DNA of 64,000 nucleotides from Agreia bicolorata (GCF_000938265.1 NZ_JYFC01000002.1:651654-715653); one strand, 5' to 3'. Shown: positions 34,449-44,822, counted from the first letter of the stretch. Numbers and translations are program-made. Notes: generated by a model from the letters alone, not told the origin.

Positions 34449-36629
34449 TCACCGGCTGATTCCCGTTCGCTTGCGACGCCTGGTGATCTGCTTCATGACC
34501 ACGTCTTGCAGATCGACGAGCGGGTTGCCTGCGTCGTCGACACTGCGCCGCACCCACTCGCCCTCCGGTCCGAGCGTCCACGACATGGTGTTCTCGTGCA
34601 TTGCGAGGTCGAAAAGCTCACTGATCTCCCGCAGGTGATCGGTGCTCGTGAGCCGCACCAGCGCTTCGACGCGACGGTCGAGGTTGCGGTGCATCATGTC
34701 GGCGCTGCCGATCCAGGTCTCCGGTTCTCCCGCGTTCACGAACGAGAAGATGCGCGAGTGCTCGAGGTAGCGTCCCACGATCGAGCGCACTGCGATGTTC
34801 TCGCTGAGTCCGGGCACGCCCGGCTTGATCGCGCAGATTCCACGCACCCAGATCTCGACGGGAACACCCGCCTGGCTGGCCCGGTAGAGCGCGTCGATGA
34901 TCGCTTCGTCGACGATCGAGTTGACCTTGATGCGGATGCCGGCGGGCAGGCCCTGCTCGACATTGCTCGCCTCTTGCGCGATGCGCTTGAGCAGGCCCTT
35001 GCGCAGGTGGAGCGGGGCCACGAGAAGGCGCTTGAACTTCTTCTCGATCGCATAGCCCGAGAGCTCGTTGAAGAGTCGAGTAAGGTCTTTGCCGACCTGA
35101 TCGTCGGCTGTCAGCAGACCGAAGTCCTCGTAGATGCGGCTGGTCTTGGGGTTGTAGTTTCCGGTTCCGATGTGGCTGTAGTGACGCAGCACACCCTTCT
35201 CGCGACGGATCACCAGCGCGAGCTTGCAGTGGGTCTTGAGCCCGACCAGGCCGTACACGACGTGCACGCCTGCCTTCTCGAGTTTGCGCGCCCAGGAGAT
35301 ATTGGCCTGTTCGTCGAAGCGCGCTTTGATCTCGACCAGGGCGAGAACCTGCTTGCCCGCCTCTGCCGCGTCGATGAGCGCCTCGACGATGGGACTGTCG
35401 CCCGAGGTGCGGTAGAGCGTCTGCTTGATCGCGAGCACGTGCGGGTCGGCCGCAGCCTGTTCGAGGAACGCCTGAACACTCGTGGCGAACGACTCGTAGG
35501 GGTGATGCAGCAGCACGTCCTGACGGGCGATCGCCTTGAAGATGTCGGGCTTCGCATTGGGCTCCGACGGCTGGAGTGCGACCGACGTCGTGGGAACGCG
35601 TTTCGGGTAGTGCAGCTCGGGTCGGTCGATCTTGCCGAGGTCGAACAGGCCAGACAGGTCGAGCGGGGCGGGAAGGCGGTAGACCTCCTGCTCTGTGACG
35701 TCGAGCTCGCGAACGATCAGCTCGAGGGTGCGATCGTCCATGTCTTCCGTCACCTCGAGACGGATTGGAGGCCCGAAGCGTCGACGCAGCAGTTCTTTCT
35801 CGAGCGCCTGAATAAGGTTCTCGGTCTCGTCTTCGTCGACCTCGACGTCTTCGTTGCGGGTGACGCGGAACACGTGGTGGTCCAGCACCTCCATGCCTGG
35901 GAAGAGGTGGCTGAGGTGGTTCGCGATGAGATCTTCGAGCGCGATGAGACGCACATTCGTCTCGTCTTCGGTCTCGTCGACGCGGATGAAGCGCGGAATG
36001 ACCTGGGGCACCTTGAGACGGGCGAACTCCTCCTTATCGATCTTGGTGTTGCGCACCCGGATCGACAGGTTCAGTGACAGGCCGGAGATGTAGGGGAACG
36101 GGTGCGCCGGGTCGACGGCGAGCGGCATCAGCACAGGGAAGATCTGCGTCGAGAAGTAGTCGCTGAGGCGCGCGCGGTCGTCTTCGTCGAGACTGTCCCA
36201 GGTGACGATGTGCACGCCGGCATCGTCGAGCGCCGGCTTCACCAGTTCTTGATACGCGCGGGCGTGCCGCAGCTGCAGCTCGTGCGCGGCGCGAGAGATG
36301 TCGCCCAGAACGTCGACCGGCTTGCGGCCGATGTTGGTGGGAACCGCGAGGCCGGTCGCGATGCGGCGCTTGAGGCCGGCGACGCGCACCATAAAGAACT
36401 CGTCGAGGTTCGACGAGAAGATCGCCAAGAAATTGGTGCGCTCCAGCACAGGAAGCGTCGGGTCTTCGGCGAGTTCGAGCACACGCGTGTTGAACGCCAA
36501 CCAGCTCAGCTCGCGGTCGAGGTAGCGGCCTTCGGGAAGTGACGGGTCGTCGAGGATCTCGATGATCTCGTCGTCGTCATCGAAGTCGGAGCCGAAGTTC
36601 GAATCAAGAAGGATGTTGTCGCCGCTCAT
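34449..36629 (-). CDS. ppk1: polyphosphate kinase 1
   Basis: 726 residues, polymerising the gamma phosphate of ATP into polyphosphate. The N-terminal domain begins with the family motif [12 protein letters not shown] at 36-47; the two catalytic histidines are His467 in LKTHCKL and His486 in [11 protein letters not shown] short acidic N-terminal extension ([13 protein letters not shown]) is unusual but small. Lies between mshD (12 bases upstream) and mutT1, in the minus-strand phosphate block. Confidence 0.95.
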   Translation of the reverse strand: MSGDNILLDSNFGSDFDDDDEIIEILDDPSLPEGRYLDRELSWLAFNTRVLELAEDPTLPVLERTNFLAIFSSNLDEFFMVRVAGLKRRIATGLAVPTNIGRKPVDVLGDISRAAHELQLRHARAYQELVKPALDDAGVHIVTWDSLDEDDRARLSDYFSTQIFPVLMPLAVDPAHPFPYISGLSLNLSIRVRNTKIDKEEFARLKVPQVIPRFIRVDETEDETNVRLIALEDLIANHLSHLFPGMEVLDHHVFRVTRNEDVEVDEDETENLIQALEKELLRRRFGPPIRLEVTEDMDDRTLELIVRELDVTEQEVYRLPAPLDLSGLFDLGKIDRPELHYPKRVPTTSVALQPSEPNAKPDIFKAIARQDVLLHHPYESFATSVQAFLEQAAADPHVLAIKQTLYRTSGDSPIVEALIDAAEAGKQVLALVEIKARFDEQANISWARKLEKAGVHVVYGLVGLKTHCKLALVIRREKGVLRHYSHIGTGNYNPKTSRIYEDFGLLTADDQVGKDLTRLFNELSGYAIEKKFKRLLVAPLHLRKGLLKRIAQEASNVEQGLPAGIRIKVNSIVDEAIIDALYRASQAGVPVEIWVRGICAIKPGVPGLSENIAVRSIVGRYLEHSRIFSFVNAGEPETWIGSADMMHRNLDRRVEALVRLTSTDHLREISELFDLAMHENTMSWTLGPEGEWVRRSVDDAGNPLVDLQDVVMKQITRRRKRTGISR

Positions 36630-36641
36630 GCAATCATCATG

Positions 36642-37541
36642 TCACCCGGCGAGTGGGCGTCGGTACTGAACATCGACCGTATGGTCGGTGAATCCGAGCG
36701 ACCGATACAGGTGCACGGCGCCCACGTTGTCGGCATCGACATAGAGCGCCGCCGTCGAGACGCCGCGCTCGCGCAGGCGATCGAATGCCCGCTGCATGAG
36801 CATGCGCCCGAGACCCCGTCCCGCATAGTCGTCATCGACACCCACCACGTAGATCTCGCCCGGTTCGTCGGGCCCCTCGACCTTGAGCCAGTTGTAGGCG
36901 ATGACCCTGTCTCCCCGCCGTGCAAGCAGAAAGTCGCCTGCGTCGAACCATGGCTCGGACATGCGCGCGTGCAGGTCGTCGACGGTGATGGATCCCTGCT
37001 CTGGATGCTCGGCAAACACGCGGGCATTGAGTTCGACCCACGCGTCATCGTCGACACCCGGCCTGAACGCCTCGACGATAATCCCGTCGCCCTCGTTCCC
37101 CGAGCCTGTTCCCTCGTTCCCCGAGCCTGTCGAGGGGGAGCCGGGCACCGGCATCCGCAATTGGTACAGCGTGCGCACCGGCTCGAACCCCGTGCGTTCG
37201 GCGAGGATGCGACTGGCCGGGTGGTCGCCGTGGGCCCAGCCCGCGATTCCGGGCTCCGCGCCATCGAGAATGCGGTCGAGCAGAATGCCGCCGAGGCCGT
37301 TGCGGCGGAACTCGGGGTCGACGACGAATTCGAACTCTCCCTGGCCGACGAGAACGGCGCCCGCGATCGCATCGCCGTGCTCGGCGACGACCAGGCTTCG
37401 AGCGCCGGATGCCGCGTCGACGAGAGCCTGGTCGTTGAACGGCGGCTGGCCGTCGACAAGCGATGATCTCGAAATCAGTCGGGTGAACGCTGCGCCGAGT
37501 TCGGCGGGGCTACTTGCTCTGAGTTGCAGCGATGCGCTCAT
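36642..37541 (-). CDS. mshD: mycothiol synthase
   Basis: 299 residues, two GNAT domains in tandem: the first with [12 protein letters not shown] near 78, the second with [15 protein letters not shown] near 250. It acetylates Cys-GlcN-Ins, the last step of mycothiol synthesis, and therefore marks the host as an actinobacterium. Between the domains, residues 138-151 are two copies of TGSGNEG, encoded by a 21-base tandem repeat related to a REP-like palindrome. It overlaps the 3' end of the glnR-like gene by 32 bases; the same order is known in mycobacteria (Rv0818-Rv0819). Confidence 0.93.
   Translation of the reverse strand: MSASLQLRASSPAELGAAFTRLISRSSLVDGQPPFNDQALVDAASGARSLVVAEHGDAIAGAVLVGQGEFEFVVDPEFRRNGLGGILLDRILDGAEPGIAGWAHGDHPASRILAERTGFEPVRTLYQLRMPVPGSPSTGSGNEGTGSGNEGDGIIVEAFRPGVDDDAWVELNARVFAEHPEQGSITVDDLHARMSEPWFDAGDFLLARRGDRVIAYNWLKVEGPDEPGEIYVVGVDDDYAGRGLGRMLMQRAFDRLRERGVSTAALYVDADNVGAVHLYRSLGFTDHTVDVQYRRPLAG
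37093..37133 (-). repeat. in-frame REP-like tandem repeat within mshD
   Basis: Two copies of a 21-base unit starting TCGTTCCCCGAGCCTGT. The second continues as TCGTTCCCCGAGCCTGTCGA, which matches 19 of 20 bases of the palindrome at 51717-51751. It encodes the Gly/Ser linker of MshD. Confidence 0.7.
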
Positions 37542-38202
37542 TGTCGTCTTCGAAGAAGTTGAAGCGGTAGCCCACGTTGCGCACGGTGCCGATGAGCGAC
37601 TCGAGGTCGCCGAGTTTCGCGCGCAGGCGCCGCACGTGCACGTCGACCGTGCGCGTGCCGCCGAAGTAGTCGTAGCCCCACACCTCGGAGAGGAGCTGCT
37701 CCCGGGTGAAGACCCGCGACGGATGCATCGCGAAGAATCTCAGCAGCTCGAACTCCTTGAAGGTGAGGTCGAGCGGTCGGCCGTGCACCCTCGCCGAGTA
37801 GCTGGCCTCGTCGATGACGACACCCGACGCCTGAATCTTCGACGTCGACTGGTCTTGCACCTGGCGACCGATGGCCAGCCGGATGCGTGTGTCGACTTCC
37901 GCAGGGCCGGCCGTCTCGAGCACAACATCGGCTGCACCCCAGTCGGCACTCACCGCGGTGAGGCCGCCCTCGGTGATGATCAGGAGGATCGGAACCCCGA
38001 TGCCGGTGGTGGTGAGGATCTTGCAGAGCGACCGGGCCGACGCGAGATCGGTGCGGGCATCGACGAAGATGAGGTCGCAGTTGGGGGTGTTCACCAGCTG
38101 AGCGGGCTCGGCGGGGATCTGCCGGGCGCGGTGACTCAGCAGAGACAGCGCGGGCAGAACCTCGCGGTCGACCACAGAGGTCAGTATCAACAGCTGCGCC
38201 AC
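37510..38202 (-). CDS. glnR: GlnR-like winged-helix response regulator
   Basis: 230 residues from a GTG with GGAGG seven bases upstream. The N-terminal receiver-like domain lacks the paired acidic residues of true receivers (it begins [15 protein letters not shown]), keeping one Asp in IFVDAR. The C-terminal OmpR-type winged helix has [13 protein letters not shown] and [17 protein letters not shown]. This is the plan of GlnR, the orphan regulator of nitrogen metabolism in actinobacteria, and the mshD neighbour supports that. No histidine kinase gene adjoins it. Another OmpR-type name cannot be excluded. Confidence 0.8.
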   Translation of the reverse strand: MAQLLILTSVVDREVLPALSLLSHRARQIPAEPAQLVNTPNCDLIFVDARTDLASARSLCKILTTTGIGVPILLIITEGGLTAVSADWGAADVVLETAGPAEVDTRIRLAIGRQVQDQSTSKIQASGVVIDEASYSARVHGRPLDLTFKEFELLRFFAMHPSRVFTREQLLSEVWGYDYFGGTRTVDVHVRRLRAKLGDLESLIGTVRNVGYRFNFFEDDNERIAATQSK

Positions 38203-38253
38203 GTATGGTCCTCCAAGAAAGCCTGACGTCATACTATCGGGCAGAATAGGAGG

Positions 38254-38520
38254 GTGAGTCTCCTGATGAAGAGCGTAGCGCCGGTCTGGCTGGTGGCCGT
38301 TCTCGGCGCCGTCTCGGTCGCCGTGCTCGCCGAACCCGAGAACTATCTCGTCTTCCTCCCCGTCGTGCTGGGGGTGACCACCCTGCTGACCTTCGGCATC
38401 CAGCTGGGTATCAGGCGCAAGGAGGGGTACGTCAACCGCGTGACGGCCAGTGTCACCGGCGCGGTTGTGATTCTCATCCTGGCCACGGCCGTGCTCGCGC
38501 CCATCTCGTTCGCCGCCTGA
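38254..38520 (+). CDS. small membrane protein
   Basis: 88 residues, three hydrophobic segments (about 8-25, 32-50, 65-85) separated by short loops with a charged [11 protein letters not shown] connector. A good GGAGG lies just before the GTG. First of a run of small genes on the plus strand that leads to a nitrobindin-like protein and ygfZ. Function unknown. Confidence 0.7.
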   Translation: MSLLMKSVAPVWLVAVLGAVSVAVLAEPENYLVFLPVVLGVTTLLTFGIQLGIRRKEGYVNRVTASVTGAVVILILATAVLAPISFAA

Positions 38521-38562
38521 TTTCCGACCTCTCCGGCAGGGGAGTCGGGTTAGGATCGATGC

Positions 38563-38679
38563 ATGGAATCGTATGTCGCGCTCGAACTGTTCTTCGTGGG
38601 ACTGCTCGGTCTCGCGAGCCTGGCTATCGCCTGGATCTCGGGCATGGTCATCTTCAAGCTCTTCCGCGGCCAGCGCTGA
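38563..38679 (+). CDS. 38-residue single-span membrane peptide
   Basis: Short frame starting [18 protein letters not shown] and ending with the basic tail KLFRGQR, with one membrane helix over about residues 8-30. A TAGGAT box six bases before the ATG suggests a leaderless transcript; TAGGA could alternatively act as a ribosome site. Its stop is two bases before the GTG of the nitrobindin-like gene, so it is in the right place for translational coupling. Confidence 0.6.
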   Translation: MESYVALELFFVGLLGLASLAIAWISGMVIFKLFRGQR

Positions 38680-38681
38680 CC

Positions 38682-39287
38682 GTGATCGAACTGCCCGTCG
38701 GGCTCAACGCCGAACTGGTTCCGCTCTCGTGGCTCATCGGCGTCTGGGAGGGCACCGGAGTCATCGACTACACGGTCGGTGACGAGAAGGTCACCCGCGA
38801 GTTCGGTCAGCGTGTGAGCTTCAGCCAAGACGGCCTGCCCCACCTCAACTACAACTCCTACGCGTGGCTTCTGGGCGAGGGCGACGACGAACCCACGCCG
38901 CTCGCCACCGAGACCGGATACTGGCGACTCAGTCGGCCCCTGGTCGACGCCGATCCCGGTCCGGGAATGCTGCCCGGTGCTGAGCAAAAGCCGTTCACCA
39001 CGGCCGACGAGGTCGAGACTCTGCGCAACGCCACGAACGGATTCGACGTCGAGGTCGCACTCGTGCACCCCGGAGGAGTGATGGAGCTCTACATCGGTCA
39101 GGTTGCCGGCGCTCGCATCGATCTGTCGACCGACGCGGTCGTGCGCTCGCACGGCGCCAAGGAGTACACCGCCGCCACTCGCATCTACGGTCTCGTCGAC
39201 TCCCACCTTCTCTGGGCCTGGGACATCGCAGCCCTCGGGCAGAACCTCCGCACCCACGCATCCGCTCGTCTCGCCAAAACAGATTGA
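38682..39287 (+). CDS. nitrobindin-like/FABP family heme-binding protein
   Basis: 201 residues from the GTG after the small peptide gene. The family motif appears as [12 protein letters not shown] near residue 16, the start of a ten-stranded beta barrel. Actinobacterial nitrobindins carry ferric heme and detoxify peroxynitrite or bind NO; this one has a longer loop (about 60-85) than the usual 165-residue form and a sequence less close to the best-studied members, so heme binding is likely but not assured. Next gene ygfZ starts five bases later. Confidence 0.75.
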   Translation: MIELPVGLNAELVPLSWLIGVWEGTGVIDYTVGDEKVTREFGQRVSFSQDGLPHLNYNSYAWLLGEGDDEPTPLATETGYWRLSRPLVDADPGPGMLPGAEQKPFTTADEVETLRNATNGFDVEVALVHPGGVMELYIGQVAGARIDLSTDAVVRSHGAKEYTAATRIYGLVDSHLLWAWDIAALGQNLRTHASARLAKTD

Positions 39288-39292
39288 CCTCA

Positions 39293-40450
39293 ATGACCTC
39301 CGCAGGCTCCCCGTTCCTCGCCCTTCCTGGTGCAGTCGATTCGGCGGCAGCCGACCAGGGCGTTCCCGCCCATTACGGCAATCCCGTTGCCGAGCAGCGT
39401 GCGCTGCTTGCTGGGGCGATCGTCGACCTCTCGCATCGCGGAGTCATCTCGGTCAGTGGCGCTGACCGTCTCACGTGGCTCAACTCGCTGACGAGCCAGA
39501 GCTTCACCCGCCTCGCGCCGGGGGAGTCGACCGAGTCCCTGCTGCTCGGAGTCTCCGGCCGCGTCGAATTCGACATGCGCGTGATCGACGACGGCGACAC
39601 GGCATGGCTGCTCGTCGACGCAGACGAACTGCCGGCGCTGCTCGCCTGGCTGCAGAAGATGCGCTTCACTCTGCGGGTCGTGATCGCCGATAGAACCGAA
39701 CAGTTCGCCACCGTCGGCTCGTTCGGCGCCTCGAACGAGATTTTGGATGCCGTTGCAGCGTCGCTGAACGGTGTCGCGCTGGTCTGGCGCGACCCCTGGA
39801 ACGCGGTGTCGGAGGGCGGCCACCAGTACGCCCAGATCGAGGAGCACCCCGGCGCCGAGTGGCTGTGGCGCGAGACGCTCGTGAGTCGCGACGAGCTCGC
39901 CGCGCTCGCCGACCGGGCCCGTGCCGGCGAGGTCGCGGTCGCGGGAGTGCTGGCCGCCGAGGCTCTGCGGATCGCCGCGTGGCGGCCGCGTCGCGCCACC
40001 GAGGGCGATGAGAAGACCATTCCCCACGAACTCGACTGGATGCGCTCCGCCGTGCACCTCTCGAAGGGCTGCTACCGAGGCCAGGAGACCGTCGCTAAGG
40101 TGCACAACCTCGGCCACCCGCCGCGCCGCCTGGTCTTCCTCCACCTCGATGGAACCGATAATGTGCTTCCGGCGCCCGGCGACGAGGTCGTGCTTCCCGC
40201 ACCCTCCGACGCCCCCGAGAGCGGCGCGCCCGACGTCGTCGGACAGGTCACCTCCAGCGGCATCCACTACGAACTCGGTCCCGTGGCGCTCGCGGTCGTG
40301 CGCCGCTCGACGCCGGTCGATCGCGATCTCGGCGTTCTAAGCGACGGTATCGTCGTGGCAGCCGGCCAGGAGGTCATCGTGCCGCCCGAGGCGGGCAGTG
40401 TCGTCGGTCGCATCCGGCGCATGCCACGACTCGGCGTGATGCGGCGCTAA
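39293..40450 (+). CDS. ygfZ: YgfZ/GcvT-like folate-binding protein
   Basis: 385 residues. The YgfZ signature is KGCYRGQETVAK near residue 260 with the conserved Cys. N-terminal GcvT-fold segment DLSHRGVISVSGADRLTWLNSLTSQ is clear. YgfZ proteins bind folate and help to repair or assemble certain iron-sulfur enzymes. Translation probably starts at the ATG at 39293; a TTG at 39284 overlapping the previous stop is possible. Confidence 0.88.
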   Translation: MTSAGSPFLALPGAVDSAAADQGVPAHYGNPVAEQRALLAGAIVDLSHRGVISVSGADRLTWLNSLTSQSFTRLAPGESTESLLLGVSGRVEFDMRVIDDGDTAWLLVDADELPALLAWLQKMRFTLRVVIADRTEQFATVGSFGASNEILDAVAASLNGVALVWRDPWNAVSEGGHQYAQIEEHPGAEWLWRETLVSRDELAALADRARAGEVAVAGVLAAEALRIAAWRPRRATEGDEKTIPHELDWMRSAVHLSKGCYRGQETVAKVHNLGHPPRRLVFLHLDGTDNVLPAPGDEVVLPAPSDAPESGAPDVVGQVTSSGIHYELGPVALAVVRRSTPVDRDLGVLSDGIVVAAGQEVIVPPEAGSVVGRIRRMPRLGVMRR

Positions 40451-40456
40451 CGCGCC

Positions 40457-41530
40457 GTGCGCAACCTTCCAAAGCCGGGCGCATCCATCGAACGCCTGGT
40501 GTCCAGCGCGCCTGCGATCGTGCAGATCGTGATCGCGGTCGTGATCTCGTTCTCCATCTCCCGCTACCTGCTCGGGCATCCCGCACCCGTGACGGCCGTG
40601 ACCGTCACGATCTCGAGCCTCGGGTTCATGCGGGATGCCCGTCCTCTGCGGGTGGTCGAGACGGCCCTGGGCGTCACCCTGGGCATCGCCCTCAGCGAGG
40701 CGATCGTGCTCGGATTCGGCCAGGGTGTCTGGCAGCTCGCCCTGGCTCTGGCGGTGACGCTCACCGTCGCGCGACTGCTCTCGCCGGCCGCATCGTTTGC
40801 GATCGTCGCGGGAGTGCAGTCCGTTCTGGTCGCGGTGCTGCCAGTGCAGGCCGGAGGCCCCTTCACCCGCACGATCGACGGCGTCATCGGTGGCACGATC
40901 GCCCTGCTCTGCACGGCGCTCATCCCACGGGATCCACGGCGAGGGGCCCTCCGCGACGCGAAGAGATTCCTCTCGGCCTACATCGACGTGGTCGCCTCGC
41001 TCGCCGCGATTCTGCGGGTCGGCAGCGAGACCGAGACGGATCGTGTTCTCGAGCAGGCACGTCGCACGCAGCCCCTCGTCGACTCGTGGCGCACATCGCT
41101 CGACTCCGCGATCGCGATCGCCCGCATCTCCCCGTTCCTGCGGAAACACCTCCCCGAGCTTCAGCGGCAGCACGTGATGCAGCAGAACATGGACCTCGCG
41201 ATGCGCAACCTGCGCGTGGTCACACGCAGGCTCTCCGTGCTCGATCGCGACGGTCGGCCGCGGCCCGAGATCGCAGAGCTGCTCTCGGGTGTCGTGAGCA
41301 GCGTGAATCTGCTCTCGCAGAGCCTCAACGAGCCGCAGCTCGAGCCACTCGTGAGGCAGAACCTCATTCTGATCGCGGTCAGGCTTCATCCCTCACGGCT
41401 TCTGCCGGGCCAGCCCCTGGCCGAGACTTCCGTGGTCTTCGCCATGCGACCGCTGGTCATGGACCTGCTGATGGCCTCAGGTCTCAGCGCCGAGGAGGCT
41501 CGAGCGTCGATGCCCGACATATCGGTCTGA
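40457..41530 (+). CDS. FUSC family membrane protein
   Basis: 357 residues. About six helices in the first 160 residues include SSAPAIVQIVIAVVISFSISRYLLG and GPFTRTIDGVIGGTIALLCTALIP, given here in shortened form (IVQIVIAVVISFSISRYLL and TIDGVIGGTIALL). A cytoplasmic helical part follows with an ELQRQHVMQQNMDLAMRNL helix. This is the fusaric acid resistance/DUF939 type of aromatic acid exporter domain. GTG start seven bases after ygfZ, so cotranscribed. Substrate not known. Confidence 0.8.
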   Translation: MRNLPKPGASIERLVSSAPAIVQIVIAVVISFSISRYLLGHPAPVTAVTVTISSLGFMRDARPLRVVETALGVTLGIALSEAIVLGFGQGVWQLALALAVTLTVARLLSPAASFAIVAGVQSVLVAVLPVQAGGPFTRTIDGVIGGTIALLCTALIPRDPRRGALRDAKRFLSAYIDVVASLAAILRVGSETETDRVLEQARRTQPLVDSWRTSLDSAIAIARISPFLRKHLPELQRQHVMQQNMDLAMRNLRVVTRRLSVLDRDGRPRPEIAELLSGVVSSVNLLSQSLNEPQLEPLVRQNLILIAVRLHPSRLLPGQPLAETSVVFAMRPLVMDLLMASGLSAEEARASMPDISV

Positions 41531-41548
41531 GACGCGCGGCCTCGGGAG

Positions 41549-42358
41549 TCAGGTGGGCGCCACCTGCGCCCACGGCACCGTGAGCTCGCCCAGCCGCCTT
41601 CGTGACCGGGCGCCGAGAATCGACCAGCCCGCGGCATCCAGGGCCTCGACAGAGGCGAGCCATCGCTGTGTCGCGCCGTATACGCCGACGCCCGCGTTGT
41701 GCTGCCACGCCCTGTCGAGCTCGCTGAGCAGCGCGTGGACGGGCTGGCCGGGCACGTTGTGATGGATGAGGGACTTCGGCAGCCTCTCGGCGACGATCGA
41801 CGGCTTCTCGAGGTCAGAGAGGCGCAGTGAGATCGTGAAGGTCTGAGGCCCCGCCGAGGTCACGGTGATCCAGCTGGAGACGCGGCCGATCTCGTTGCAG
41901 GTGCCCTCGACGAGCACGCCATCGGGTTGCAGTCGGGAGACCATCAGCCGCCAGGCATCCGGAACGTCTGACTCGTCGTACTGGCGCAGCACGTTGAACG
42001 CGCGGATGACGGCGGCGAGGCGACCGTCAGGGAGCGGCGTCTCGAACCCTCCGAGGGCGAACGAGACTCGTGCATCGGGGGAGAACGTGGTGGCTCCGGC
42101 GCGGACGCGGGTGAGCTGCTCGGTCGCGGTGCGCACCCTGTCTGGCGAGATCTCGAGGCCGATGACCTCGACATCGGCGCGCACGCGGGCCAGCCGGTGC
42201 TGCAGTTCGAATGCGGTCACTCCGCTGGCTCCGTAGCCCAGGTCGACGACGAGCGGGTCTGCTGAGCGGCGCAGGGCGGGCAGCGTTGTGATGAAACGGT
42301 CCACTCGACGGAGACGGTTGGTGTTCGTCGTCCCCCTAGTGATTTCACCGATCGGCAT
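41549..42358 (-). CDS. class I SAM-dependent methyltransferase
   Basis: 269 residues. The SAM-binding motif I is [15 protein letters not shown] near residue 37 followed by an acidic residue at VIGLEIS. Absence of the usual GxGxG but presence of GYGASG is compatible with the fold. The rest is not similar enough to name an acceptor. It faces gpm on the other strand with a leaderless promoter between, and is convergent with the FUSC gene (18 bases). Confidence 0.75.
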   Translation of the reverse strand: MPIGEITRGTTNTNRLRRVDRFITTLPALRRSADPLVVDLGYGASGVTAFELQHRLARVRADVEVIGLEISPDRVRTATEQLTRVRAGATTFSPDARVSFALGGFETPLPDGRLAAVIRAFNVLRQYDESDVPDAWRLMVSRLQPDGVLVEGTCNEIGRVSSWITVTSAGPQTFTISLRLSDLEKPSIVAERLPKSLIHHNVPGQPVHALLSELDRAWQHNAGVGVYGATQRWLASVEALDAAGWSILGARSRRRLGELTVPWAQVAPT

Positions 42359-42409
42359 GCATCCAGTTCACCACGAAAGCGCGCCGCCGCCGCCCCTAGA
42401 CTTGTGAGC

Positions 42410-43159
42410 ATGTCTACGCCTTATACCTTGATACTGCTGCGCCACGGCAACAGCGACTGGAACCAGAAGAACCTCTTCACAGGCTGGGTCGATGTGCACC
42501 TCAGCGAGCAGGGAGTTGCCGAAGCTAAGCGCGCCGGCGAACTGCTCGCCTCATCGGGCGTCCTGCCCGACATTCTGTACACATCGCTGCTGTCCCGCGC
42601 CATCGAGACCGCCAACCTCGCACTCGCCGAGGCCGACCGGCAGTGGATCGACGTCAAGCGCAGCTGGCGCCTCAACGAGCGCCACTACGGTGCTCTGCAG
42701 GGCAAAGACAAGGCGCAGACGCTCGAGGAGTACGGCCCCGAGAAGTTCCAGACGTGGCGCCGGTCATTCGACGTGCCGCCGCCGCCCATCGAAGACGACG
42801 CCGAGTACTCGCAGGTGGGCGACCCCCGCTACGCGAACATCGACGGCGAGGTTCCGCGCACCGAGTGCCTCAAAGATGTCATCGAGCGCATGCTGCCGTA
42901 CTGGCACTCCGACATCACTGACGACCTCAAGGCGGGCAAGGTCGTTCTGGTCACCGCTCACGGCAACTCGCTGCGCGCGCTGATCAAGCACCTCGACGGC
43001 ATCTCCGACGATGACATCGCCGAGCTGAACGTGCCCACCGGTATTCCGCTGGTCTACAAGCTCGACGAGAACTTCGTTCCGATCGAGCCCGCCGCCTACC
43101 TCGACCCCGAGGCTGCTGCTGCCGGCGCCGCGGCTGTCGCGAATCAGGGCAAGAAGTAA
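42410..43159 (+). CDS. gpm: 2,3-bisphosphoglycerate-dependent phosphoglycerate mutase
   Basis: 249 residues converting 3- to 2-phosphoglycerate. RHG motif: [12 protein letters not shown] with the phosphorylated His near residue 10; the second active-site His is in [14 protein letters not shown] near 184, and [13 protein letters not shown] is the dPGM hallmark. The ATG at 42410 is 7 bases after TAGACT (42397-42402) with no ribosome site, so a leaderless message is likely; a GTG at 42404 is the alternative. Confidence 0.95.
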   Translation: MSTPYTLILLRHGNSDWNQKNLFTGWVDVHLSEQGVAEAKRAGELLASSGVLPDILYTSLLSRAIETANLALAEADRQWIDVKRSWRLNERHYGALQGKDKAQTLEEYGPEKFQTWRRSFDVPPPPIEDDAEYSQVGDPRYANIDGEVPRTECLKDVIERMLPYWHSDITDDLKAGKVVLVTAHGNSLRALIKHLDGISDDDIAELNVPTGIPLVYKLDENFVPIEPAAYLDPEAAAAGAAAVANQGKK

Positions 43160-43175
43160 CCTCGCCCAGAGTTGC

Positions 43176-43919
43176 TCAGATGACCGGTCCGCGTTCCGCG
43201 GGCCGGTCATTCTGCTGTGAGTAGATCGCCGGAGCCTGTTGCGGCTGCGCGTACTGCTGAGCAGTGGGGCTGCTCTCGGCCGAGACAGGTGCGCGGTTGC
43301 CGCCGAAGAGTCGCGAAGCGATCGCGCCGCCCCAGCCGATGGCCGCGGTCACCGTTGCGCCGAGCAGCAGCATCACGAGGGAGCTTGTCGCCGTGTCAGC
43401 GCCGAAGGTGAGAAGCGCCCAATGCGCGAGCGCGACGATGACTACGAGAGCGAGTGCGACGAAAGCCAGGGCTGGACGGTATCGCACGACGAACCACGCG
43501 GCGCCGAAAGCCATGGGCAGCATCACATAGGGGTCGGCGAAGGTGAATGCGATGAATGTCGTCGCGGCCCCGAACCCCATCGAGAATCGCACTGCCTGGA
43601 ATATCGCGATGAGGATCACGGCCAACGTCACGATTCCGGCCGCGATTCCGCGTCTTGCCAGTGACGCCGTGGCGAAGAACAGGCCGAGCAGCGCCACAGC
43701 AAGAGCGAAGAGAAGGTTCAGTGTCAGCAGGAGGCCGAACGCGAATCCGAGGTTGCGCATGTATTCGGCGCCCGAGAGTACCTGGGTGACCTGACCGGTC
43801 AGGCTGGAGAGCAGCAGGTATCCGCCCAGCGACGTGGTCACGAGGGAAAGCAGCCGTCGGTTCGAGAGGGCTGTGCCTGCTGCCTGCGGCTGGGGAATGG
43901 CGTTCTGGGGATAGGTCAT
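43176..43919 (-). CDS. membrane protein with polar tails, unknown function
   Basis: 247 residues from the ATG at 43919 (MTYPQNAIPQPQA). Six predicted helices between about 25 and 205 and a Gln/Pro/Ala-rich C-terminal tail (QQYAQPQQAPAIYSQQN) are the visible features. No known transporter motif. The frame extends a further 88 codons upstream, but these are arginine-rich and overlap the phoU terminator, so are not part of the gene. It is convergent with gpm. Confidence 0.65.
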   Translation of the reverse strand: MTYPQNAIPQPQAAGTALSNRRLLSLVTTSLGGYLLLSSLTGQVTQVLSGAEYMRNLGFAFGLLLTLNLLFALAVALLGLFFATASLARRGIAAGIVTLAVILIAIFQAVRFSMGFGAATTFIAFTFADPYVMLPMAFGAAWFVVRYRPALAFVALALVVIVALAHWALLTFGADTATSSLVMLLLGATVTAAIGWGGAIASRLFGGNRAPVSAESSPTAQQYAQPQQAPAIYSQQNDRPAERGPVI

Positions 43920-43992
43920 ACCCCCAGCATGGGGGAGTGTGCTCGCGGGTAGCAACCCGTCGAACCCTGTCAGTATGCGGGCCTCAACGAAG

Positions 43993-44028
43993 AAAAGGAC
44001 CGACTGCCGTGGGGCGGTCGGTCCTTTT
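43993..44028 (-). terminator. terminator of phoU
   Basis: A 16-bp stem with one G-T pair and a GTGG loop, arms beginning AAAAGGACCG and ending TCGGTCCTTTT; on the minus strand it is followed by CTTCGTT. It lies sixteen bases after the phoU stop. Confidence 0.85.
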
Positions 44029-44044
44029 AGAGGCGTGCGGGATG

Positions 44045-44698
44045 CTACTCGGCGGCACCGGCCCAGTCGCCGGTGGCGAGGTACTGCACCTTCTTGGCGA
44101 TGGCGACGGCGTGGTCGCCGAACCGCTCGTGGTAGCGGCTCGCGAGCGTCACGTCGACGGTGTCGACCGCGCCGCCCTTCCACGTCTCTCCGAGCACTGC
44201 GTCGAACACGCTGACGTGCAGCTCGTCGAGCGAGTCGTCGTCTTCGCGGATGACCTCGACGAGCGCGAGGTCTTCGTTCGTGAGAAGAACAGTGAGGTTC
44301 TTGGCCATGGCCACGTCGAGGCGGCCCATCTCGGTGAAGGTTCCACGCAGGCTCTTCTTCACGACCTTGTCGGGGTAGCGGTAGCGAGCCAGCTGAGCGA
44401 TGTGCTCGGCGAGGTCGCCCATGCGCTCCAGCGACGCAGAGATGCGCAGCGCGCTCACGACGATGCGCAGGTCGCGGGCGACCGGCTGCTGAAGGGCCAG
44501 GATGTTGATGGCCAGCTCGTCGAGGCTCACCGCCAGCGCATCGATCTTGTGGTCTTCGGCGATCACGGACTCGGCGAGAGAGACGTTCGACTCGTTGAAC
44601 GCCGTCGTGGCGTTGGTGATCGCTGTGGTGACGAGAGACGAGATCTCGACCAGGCGGTCCTGTACCTCCCGCAGCTCCTGCTGGAATACTTCGCGCAT
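44045..44698 (-). CDS. phoU: phosphate uptake regulator PhoU
   Basis: 217 residues from the ATG at 44698 (MREVFQQELREVQ), with AAAGGA eight bases upstream. The whole protein is helical with two PhoU repeats: ITNATTAFNESNVSLAESV ... D-KIDAL in the first, and the metal-binding-like AHISERMGDLAEHI-type segment SASLERMGDLAEHIAQL plus YHERFGDHAVAIAKKV in the second. PhoU keeps the phosphate response off when phosphate is plentiful by linking PstB to the SenX3-type kinase. It diverges from senX3-regX3, an arrangement also found in mycobacteria. Confidence 0.94.
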   Translation of the reverse strand: MREVFQQELREVQDRLVEISSLVTTAITNATTAFNESNVSLAESVIAEDHKIDALAVSLDELAINILALQQPVARDLRIVVSALRISASLERMGDLAEHIAQLARYRYPDKVVKKSLRGTFTEMGRLDVAMAKNLTVLLTNEDLALVEVIREDDDSLDELHVSVFDAVLGETWKGGAVDTVDVTLASRYHERFGDHAVAIAKKVQYLATGDWAGAAE

Positions 44699-44804
44699 GC
44701 GTAAGGTCCTTTCACGGATTCGTCTCGACACTCGGTTGAACGAGTTTTGTGCAGCATCGAGGGGAGAGGCGTCGACTGACGCCCGGATTATTCTGGCGAG
44801 AACA

Positions 44805-44822
44805 GGTTAACGGATGGTGCCG
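44805..44822 (-). promoter_or_regulatory. weak PHO-box candidate between phoU and senX3
   Basis: On the minus strand CGGCACC-ATCC-GTTAACC at eleven-base spacing; one unit matches six of seven positions of GTTCACC, the other five. Placement 107 bases upstream of phoU suits autoregulation by RegX3 but the match is poor. Confidence 0.3.
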
